From Erythrobacteraceae bacterium CCH12-C2 (GTDB lineage: Bacteria; Pseudomonadota; Alphaproteobacteria; Sphingomonadales; Sphingomonadaceae): DNA of 64,000 bases. Both the position numbers and the translations under genes were made by a program. Below, in pieces: positions 59,239 to 64,000 of the stretch; position 1 is the first letter of the stretch; every line of letters starts with the position of its first letter. Where the stretch lies: assembly GCA_001556995.1 (NCBI GenBank), contig LSKF01000001.1:31545-95544 (forward strand), read 5' to 3'. Below the pieces are notes generated by a model. The model was not told where the DNA came from. It made no database searches and worked only from the letters and a program-made list of their open reading frames with translations.

Positions 59239-60549
59239 ATGGCGAGCACGCCGCGCGAAATCATCGATGAAGGCAAGCTGGGCGGATGGCAGATCGCTAC
59301 GCTCGGCATGACGATTCTGCTCAATGCGCTGGATGGTTTCGACGTCATGTCGATCAGTTTTGCGGCACCGGGCATTGCCGAGGAATGGCAGGTGCCGCAG
59401 GATGTGCTTGGCTGGGTGCTTTCGATGGAACTGATCGGCATGGCCGTCGGCTCGATCCTGTTGGGCGGCATGGCCGACAGGTATGGCCGGCGCCCCACCA
59501 TCCTTGGTTGCCTGTCGGTGATGGGCATCGGCATGCTGATGGTGCCAAGTGCCACGGGCGTTGAACAGCTTTCCGCATGGCGACTGCTGACCGGGCTGGG
59601 CATCGGCGGCATGCTGGCCGCGCTCAATGCCACCGTCGCGGAATTCTCGAACGCGCGCTATCGCAGCCTTGTCCTGCCGCTGATGGTGACAGGCTATCCG
59701 CTGGGTGCATTCTTCGGCGGAATGATGGCTGCAAGCGTGCTGGATGCAGGCGAGTGGCGCGGGGTGTTCCATCTGGGAGCGGGTTTGACCATTGCGGCCA
59801 TCCCGCTGTCTTACTGGCTGATCCCGGAAACGCCAGACTGGCTGGCCCACCGGCGCCTACCCGCCGCCTTGCAACGGATCAACAAGACTCTGCACAGGTT
59901 CGGTTTGCCGCAGGCCGAGGCCCTGCCTGAAGCGGTCAGCCAACAGCAGCGAGGATCGCTGTCCGATATCTTCAAGCCGCCGCTGCTTTCACGCACGGTG
60001 CTTCTGACGATCGCCTACCTCACACATGTGACGGCTTACTATTACTTCGTGAAATGGATACCCAAGCTTGTGGTCGACATGGGTTTTGACCCTGCCTCAG
60101 GCGGGGATGTGCTGACCAAAGCGATGCTGGGCGGTGCTATAGGCGGCGGATTGCTGGGCGTGGTTGCGCTGAAGATCGGGATCAAGAAGGCCACGGTCAT
60201 CGCCCTTGCCGGTGCCTTCGTAATGCTCAACGTGTTTGGGCGCGCTCCGCAGGATGTGGCCATGCTCGGCTGGATCGCCGGGGTTACGGCCTTCTTCTCC
60301 AATGCGGCGGCAGTCGGGTTCTATGCCTTGTTGGCCATGGCATTCCCGCCGCATGTGCGCGCGACTGGCACGGGGTTCGGCATCGGCTTTGGTCGAGCAG
60401 GGGCAGCCATGGGGCCTGCGTTGGCCGGAATCTTGTTCGCGCGGGGCCTCGATGTGGCCACGGTCTCGCTGATCATTTCGATCGGCTCCGCGATCTCGAT
60501 CGTTGCCATCCTGCTGGTGCGGATAACGGGCAGCGAGCGGGCCACCTGA
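59239..60549 (+). CDS. MFS transporter, aromatic acid:H+ symporter (AAHS)-like
   Basis: A 436-residue, 12-helix transporter of the AAHS type. LNALDGFDVMSISFAAPGI is the helix-1 signature DGxD, GGMADRYGRRP the loop 2-3 motif, and YWLIPETPDWL precedes the central loop. AAHS proteins import aromatic or other organic acids with protons. GGAGAG precedes ATG 59239. It shares a one-base overlap with the VOC gene. This is the best candidate for uptake of an acidic substrate or intermediate. Confidence 0.9.
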   Translation: MASTPREIIDEGKLGGWQIATLGMTILLNALDGFDVMSISFAAPGIAEEWQVPQDVLGWVLSMELIGMAVGSILLGGMADRYGRRPTILGCLSVMGIGMLMVPSATGVEQLSAWRLLTGLGIGGMLAALNATVAEFSNARYRSLVLPLMVTGYPLGAFFGGMMAASVLDAGEWRGVFHLGAGLTIAAIPLSYWLIPETPDWLAHRRLPAALQRINKTLHRFGLPQAEALPEAVSQQQRGSLSDIFKPPLLSRTVLLTIAYLTHVTAYYYFVKWIPKLVVDMGFDPASGGDVLTKAMLGGAIGGGLLGVVALKIGIKKATVIALAGAFVMLNVFGRAPQDVAMLGWIAGVTAFFSNAAAVGFYALLAMAFPPHVRATGTGFGIGFGRAGAAMGPALAGILFARGLDVATVSLIISIGSAISIVAILLVRITGSERAT

Positions 60550-60938
60550 TGGGCATCTTCACTCACAATTGTGTGGGCACCAATGATGTTGAGAGATCGG
60601 GCCGGTTCTACGATGCCTGTCTAGCGCCGCTGGGCATCAGGCGGCTGGGAGAATTCCTCGACCAGGGGCTGGCCTATGGCGATCGCGCGGCAGAATTCCT
60701 GGTCCTCCGGCCGATAGACGGCGAAGGTGCCATACCCGGAAATGGCGTGACGATCGGCTTCAAGGCACCTGACAGGCAAGCTGTCTCGGCCTTCCATGCT
60801 GCCGGACTGGCCGCTGGCGGCACCGATGCGGGTGCTCCGGGACCGCGCGGCGCAGTGCCGCACGCCTTCGGCACATACTTGCTGGACCCCGATGGCAACA
60901 AGATCTGCGCCTATTGCTTCAAGCCCCCGGCAGGCTGA
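60549..60938 (+). CDS. VOC superfamily (glyoxalase-like) protein
   Basis: A 129-residue single-domain VOC protein. FTHNCVGTNDVERSGRFYDA is the first module and TYLLDPDGNKICAYCF the usual C-terminal strand with the potential metal-binding acid. It begins on the last base of the MFS stop and its end overlaps the convergent hydratase gene by 20 bp. Related proteins include lactoylglutathione-lyase-like enzymes and extradiol dioxygenase relatives; this one is too short for the latter. Confidence 0.86.
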   Translation: MGIFTHNCVGTNDVERSGRFYDACLAPLGIRRLGEFLDQGLAYGDRAAEFLVLRPIDGEGAIPGNGVTIGFKAPDRQAVSAFHAAGLAAGGTDAGAPGPRGAVPHAFGTYLLDPDGNKICAYCFKPPAG

Positions 60939-61791
60939 TCTTAGCAAACCCGTTATCGATTACGCATTGCTCAAGACCGTTGCGATAAGCACGGAAATGC
61001 AGCGTGTCGCCGTCCTGCCAGATATGCGTATTGATCGTGTCGCCGGGATACACGGGCGCGGTGAAACGCACGTTCATTTCGTGCAAGGCTGATGCAACGC
61101 CGCCGCATGCGGCGTGCATGAGCGCCCGCCCAACAATACCCATAGTGCCCAGCCCATGCAGGATCGGGCGCTCGAACCCGACCGAAGCCGCAGTCTCAGG
61201 ATCGATATGCAATGGGTTCCTGTCGCCTGACAGGCGATAAATCGCCGCCTGCGCCAGGCTCGTGGGCAGGGAAATAGCGAAATCGGGATCGCGACCGGGG
61301 ATATGCGAGTGTGGTTCCACCGGCAGGCTACGTTCACCGCCAAAGCCGCCAGCCCCCTTGACGAACCAGATTTCAGATGTTTCCGCCACCAGTACGCCGC
61401 TCAGCGTGCGCACTTCCTTCCTGGCTCGGATCAGGGCAGGTTTTCCCGGCCCCTTGTCAGCCAGGCCAGTCACCCTAGTGGTGCCGATCAGGGTTCCAGC
61501 AGATTCGAGCGGGGTGTGGATCTTCAGCCGCTGTTCGCCGTGCAGGATCAATAGCCAGTCCAGCCCGCTGCCCGGGTCCATCGCCCAGAAACCCGGCGTA
61601 CCCAACACAAGTGCCATGGTCGGCAAGACCTGCAGGTTACGTTCGAACACCAGGCTGGTTTCGTCGATCTCGCTGGCAAGCCCGGCGCCGACGCCTAACG
61701 CATAGATGATCACATCGCGCGGGTCGTAATCGTCCTGCGTCTGCGGAATCCGATAGGAAAGCAGCTTTTCGGTATCGAGCGGTGCAGTCAA
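60919..61791 (-). CDS. MaoC-type enoyl-CoA hydratase (hydratase 2)
   Basis: A 290-residue double hot-dog protein of the (R)-specific hydratase 2 family. The active-site signature YRLSGDRNPLHIDPETA is complete, with Asp and His for water addition. It would hydrate an enoyl-CoA made by the acyl-CoA dehydrogenase, in side-chain or ring beta-oxidation. No ATG fits; TTG at 61791 overlaps the esterase stop (TTGA) and has GAAGAAGG upstream. The frame is open farther upstream, but that lies within the esterase gene. Fits steroid- or terpenoid-type degradation but is not specific to it. Confidence 0.9.
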   Translation of the reverse strand: MTAPLDTEKLLSYRIPQTQDDYDPRDVIIYALGVGAGLASEIDETSLVFERNLQVLPTMALVLGTPGFWAMDPGSGLDWLLILHGEQRLKIHTPLESAGTLIGTTRVTGLADKGPGKPALIRARKEVRTLSGVLVAETSEIWFVKGAGGFGGERSLPVEPHSHIPGRDPDFAISLPTSLAQAAIYRLSGDRNPLHIDPETAASVGFERPILHGLGTMGIVGRALMHAACGGVASALHEMNVRFTAPVYPGDTINTHIWQDGDTLHFRAYRNGLEQCVIDNGFAKISLPGA

Positions 61792-62726
61792 CGAACTAGG
61801 GCCTTCTTCAGTGCATTCAAGCTGTCGCGGCGCGAGCGCATCGTAACTTGTGCTTCGGCTGCCATTTGAAATCCGTGGAAGCAGCCGGGATAGACGATCA
61901 ACTCCGTTGGTACGCCCGCGCGGAGCAGTCTTCGACAATAATCCACGCACTCGTCGACAAACAGATCGAGCGCGCCGACAGCGATAAAAGTTGGCGGTAG
62001 GCCTGCAGGGTCGGTTGCCCTCAGCGCAGAGGCGTAGGGGGTTGAATTATCGCTGCCCAGATAGGCCTTTCGGCAATAGGCGCTGGACTGCCGGGTCCAG
62101 ACGAATTCTCCGGTGAACGGATTGGCTTCCGCGCCTTCATGAATTCGATCATCAAGGCGCGGCGCCTCCAGCAGTTGAAAAGCGAGCTGAATTCCCCCTT
62201 CATCGCGTGTCATCAGGGCAAGGCATGCCGCCATAGCTCCGCCTGCGCTTTGTCCGGCCACTGCAATGCGTCTCTTGTCGATCCCCAGTTGCTGCGCCTC
62301 GCCATGAAGCCAGCGCAGCGCATCCTCCGCATCCTCCATCGGGCCGGGGAAGGGGGTTTCGGGTGCCAGCCGATAGTCGACAGACAGCACGAGGCAATCC
62401 AGCTCAGCTGCCCATTGCATCAGCTCCGCCTGGTTCATCTCCGGGCTGCCCATCACATGGCCGCCACCGTGAAAATGCAGGATTGCCGGTGCGGAAGGTG
62501 CCATGCTGGACGGGCGTATCATCAGGCACCGGATCGTGCGGCCCGGTTCGCGCGACTGAACGGCCACTTCGCATGTTTCTACCGGCAAGTCCGGTAAGGC
62601 CCGATCGGCCAGCATGCTAGTGACCATTCCGCGCATTACTGGCAGGCTTTCGTCGGAAAGCGTCAGAGGCGGAAAGTTGTCGGCAAGTGCGAGCAATTCC
62701 TGGTCGACAAGATGGCGGGTGGACAT
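61788..62726 (-). CDS. Alpha/beta hydrolase, hormone-sensitive-lipase (HSL) family
   Basis: A 312-residue esterase. HGGG (residues 86-89) and Ser160 in GQSAGG are the family's oxyanion and nucleophile motifs; SVDYRLAPETPFP is also typical of the HSL group. It would hydrolyse a short-chain ester or lactone. ATG 62726 has AGAGGA at 7 bp; the TTG at 62732 is less likely. It is coupled to the hydratase and lies 62 bp from copy 10 of the palindrome. Confidence 0.9.
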   Translation of the reverse strand: MSTRHLVDQELLALADNFPPLTLSDESLPVMRGMVTSMLADRALPDLPVETCEVAVQSREPGRTIRCLMIRPSSMAPSAPAILHFHGGGHVMGSPEMNQAELMQWAAELDCLVLSVDYRLAPETPFPGPMEDAEDALRWLHGEAQQLGIDKRRIAVAGQSAGGAMAACLALMTRDEGGIQLAFQLLEAPRLDDRIHEGAEANPFTGEFVWTRQSSAYCRKAYLGSDNSTPYASALRATDPAGLPPTFIAVGALDLFVDECVDYCRRLLRAGVPTELIVYPGCFHGFQMAAEAQVTMRSRRDSLNALKKALVR

Positions 62727-62788
62727 GGGCAATTCCTCTAACTTGCAATGTAGCGCCGATCTCTTAGGCGGGAGCGCTCAGCGCTTGC

Positions 62789-62804
62789 CCTTTCGGGGGA
62801 TAGG
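62789..62804. promoter_or_regulatory. Copy 10 of the 16-bp palindrome
   Basis: CCTTTC-gggg-GATAGG, 62 bp before the HSL-type esterase start on the minus strand and 153 bp before the divergent TetR gene. It matches the best right half-site (GATAGG) exactly. Confidence 0.55.
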
Positions 62805-62957
62805 GACAAACGAGTTAGCCCGGTTTACCCTCTTACCTTGCAGCAATGCCTGCGTTTCTGGCACAAAAGCTGGTGAGAGAGGAAGGAAAGCCGTGCCGAA
62901 CCAGTGCAGCGGATTAGCCCGAACCAATTTACCCGCCCGATTGATCGGAGTCGCGAG

Positions 62958-63605
62958 ATGACGCGCCGACGCCCTATGCATTCCTCTGCGGTTACGATTG
63001 ATCGGATACTCAATGCGGCGCGCGATGCATTTTCCCGTTTCGGTTTTGACGGTGCGCGGCTGGATGAAATCGGCAAGGCAGCGGGCGTTTCGAAGCAACT
63101 TGTATATCACTATTTCAAGACCAAGGATGAGCTGTACGGCGTGGTGCTGGATCGCATCGCGGTGGAAGTGCTGGAGATGCTGGATGGCCCGGACTACGAG
63201 CGGATGACCCCGGCCGAGGCGATAGAAGCGCTGGTGGACCGCATCATGCAGAACTTCGTGGAGCGGCCATATCTCGTGGGCATCACCGTGGACCAGTCGC
63301 TGCACAAGGGAGAGCATGTTTCGCGCAGGTCGCAATACCTGCCCTCGGTCCGCACCTTCGTTGGAAATCGCATTGTTCCCATCCTGCAGCGTGGAGAGGC
63401 TGCGGGAGAGTTCCGTGCGGGCGTAGACCCCTACCTGTTTTATTGGTCGGTCTTTTCGCTGGCGACCGGAGTGTTCTTCGAAAATTGGTCGATGGCAGAA
63501 ACCAGCGGCATTGATTTCACCACTGAAGCCGGGCTTGCCGCCTGGCGAGAGCACGTGACATTGCTTGTGCTTGGCGGTCTCTCCGCGAGCGCTTTACCCG
63601 GATAA
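62958..63605 (+). CDS. TetR family transcriptional regulator 2
   Basis: A 215-residue TetR-type regulator. RILNAARDAFSRFGFDGARL and GVSKQLVYHYFKTKDELY form the helix-turn-helix domain. GGAG supports ATG 62958; the upstream ATG at 62904 has no SD. It is divergent from the esterase-hydratase unit and close to copy 10 of the palindrome, so it is an alternative candidate for the factor binding that element. Its ligand is unknown. Confidence 0.9.
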   Translation: MTRRRPMHSSAVTIDRILNAARDAFSRFGFDGARLDEIGKAAGVSKQLVYHYFKTKDELYGVVLDRIAVEVLEMLDGPDYERMTPAEAIEALVDRIMQNFVERPYLVGITVDQSLHKGEHVSRRSQYLPSVRTFVGNRIVPILQRGEAAGEFRAGVDPYLFYWSVFSLATGVFFENWSMAETSGIDFTTEAGLAAWREHVTLLVLGGLSASALPG

Positions 63606-63682
63606 AAAGTCCTCTCTTTCCCGGCGCGGCCTTCTGCTTACTCTCAGGCCAAGAGAAAAAAGCGATACGGGAGATTGCAGAC

Positions 63683-63961
63683 ATGGCTTCGTACCTGGTG
63701 GGGGTCGTCAAAAAGCACGACTTCGAGAAATATGGCGAATACGCCGCCGCCGGTTTCCGGCTGATCGATGGTGTGGAGGTCGAAGTGGCCTTCGCCGAGG
63801 ACCCCGAAGTGCTGGAAGGGGAATTCCCCGGAACCACCATCATCATCATGAAATTCGCCGACGATGACGGCGCACGCAACTGGTACTTCTCGGAAGGGTA
63901 TCAGGAAGTAATCCCGCTTCGCCACGCCGCAGCCGATACGGTGTTTGACGTGCTCCCCTGA
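63683..63961 (+). CDS. DUF1330 family protein
   Basis: A 92-residue ferredoxin-like alpha+beta protein of the DUF1330 family. FEKYGEYAAAGFRLIDG and ALIIEF-like TTIIIMKFADDDGARNW are the family layout, and the GYQEVIPLRHAAADT end matches. It is preceded by GGGAG. It follows the TetR gene by 77 bp. The biochemical function of the family is unknown. The last 39 bases of the window show no feature. Confidence 0.8.
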   Translation: MASYLVGVVKKHDFEKYGEYAAAGFRLIDGVEVEVAFAEDPEVLEGEFPGTTIIIMKFADDDGARNWYFSEGYQEVIPLRHAAADTVFDVLP

Positions 63962-64000
63962 TTGTTACCAGTCAGAGGTAGAGTCTGGCTCCTTCATGAT

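Noticed and set aside
58321..59850. A 509-codon open frame on the minus strand across the second P450 and the AAHS transporter
   Set aside because: It is antisense to two genes with clear family motifs, has no recognisable domain itself, and spans the 3' frameshift. Long antisense frames are common in GC-rich DNA.
1..64000. tRNA, rRNA, CRISPR arrays, insertion sequences, integrases or attachment sites
   Set aside because: I looked in all gaps and found none. No gap exceeds about 240 bp, and no direct-repeat array or transposase-like protein was seen.

Overview
The window reads as a dense catabolic island from a GC-rich Gram-negative bacterium, most likely an alphaproteobacterium of the Sphingomonadales. 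That assignment rests on the style of the MFS transporters, SDRs, sulfotransferases and phosphotransferases and on base composition. There is no rRNA or tRNA here to confirm it. I found about 59 genes, almost no spacer longer than 250 bp, and no insertion sequence, integrase, CRISPR array or RNA gene.

Layout. (1) 1-3723, minus: CoA ligase (cut by the window edge), SDR, MDR-type reductase and acyl-CoA dehydrogenase. (2) 3911-6580, plus: a large MalT-like LuxR regulator. (3) 6661-16561, plus: beta-keto acid cleavage enzyme, secreted lipoprotein sulfatase, a luciferase-like (LLM) oxidoreductase, a complete set of core coenzyme F420 genes (fbiC, cofE, cofD, cofC) with an F420:NADP reductase, then a second LLM enzyme. 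(4) 16604-19859, minus: SDR, kinase-like phosphotransferase, MFS transporter; and 19977-23294, plus: two NTF2-fold proteins, a KstD-like flavoprotein, an SDR. (5) 23310-29211, minus: two mutually incomplete Rieske-type proteins, an LLM enzyme and a LuxE/LuxC-like acid reductase pair, facing a TetR gene with tandem palindromic operators. (6) 30030-33035, minus: LLM, epoxide-hydrolase-like protein, ferredoxin, sulfotransferase; and 33171-41906, plus: SDRs, VOC proteins, phosphatase, second sulfotransferase and a DUF1214-like protein. (7) 41919-54281: further SDR, MFS, FAD enzyme, hydrolase, DUF1214-like, P450, LLM and kinase-like genes. (8) 54518-60938, plus: HsaA-like monooxygenase, Rieske oxygenase alpha and beta, a frameshifted P450, an AAHS-type transporter and a VOC protein. 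(9) 60919-63961: MaoC-type hydratase, esterase, TetR regulator, DUF1330 protein.

How it may work together. Five LLM enzymes sit beside the genes that make F420 and the NpdG-type reductase that can reduce it with NADPH, so F420 appears to be made here as a catabolic cofactor. Oxygenases (one intact P450, a Rieske alpha/beta pair, an HsaA-like enzyme), many dehydrogenases, CoA ligase, acyl-CoA dehydrogenase and hydratase suggest stepwise breakdown of a large hydroxylated, probably alicyclic or terpenoid/steroid-like compound. The substrate cannot be read from the sequence.

The main unexpected observations are a recurring 16-bp palindrome (CCTNYC-N4-GNNAGG-like) at ten promoters, usually about 50-60 bp before a start codon, which would tie most of the island into one regulon; a pair of Rieske-type proteins, one keeping only the Fe-S ligands and the other only the mononuclear iron ligands; and a LuxC/LuxE-like pair in one operon with an LLM enzyme but without luciferase subunits.
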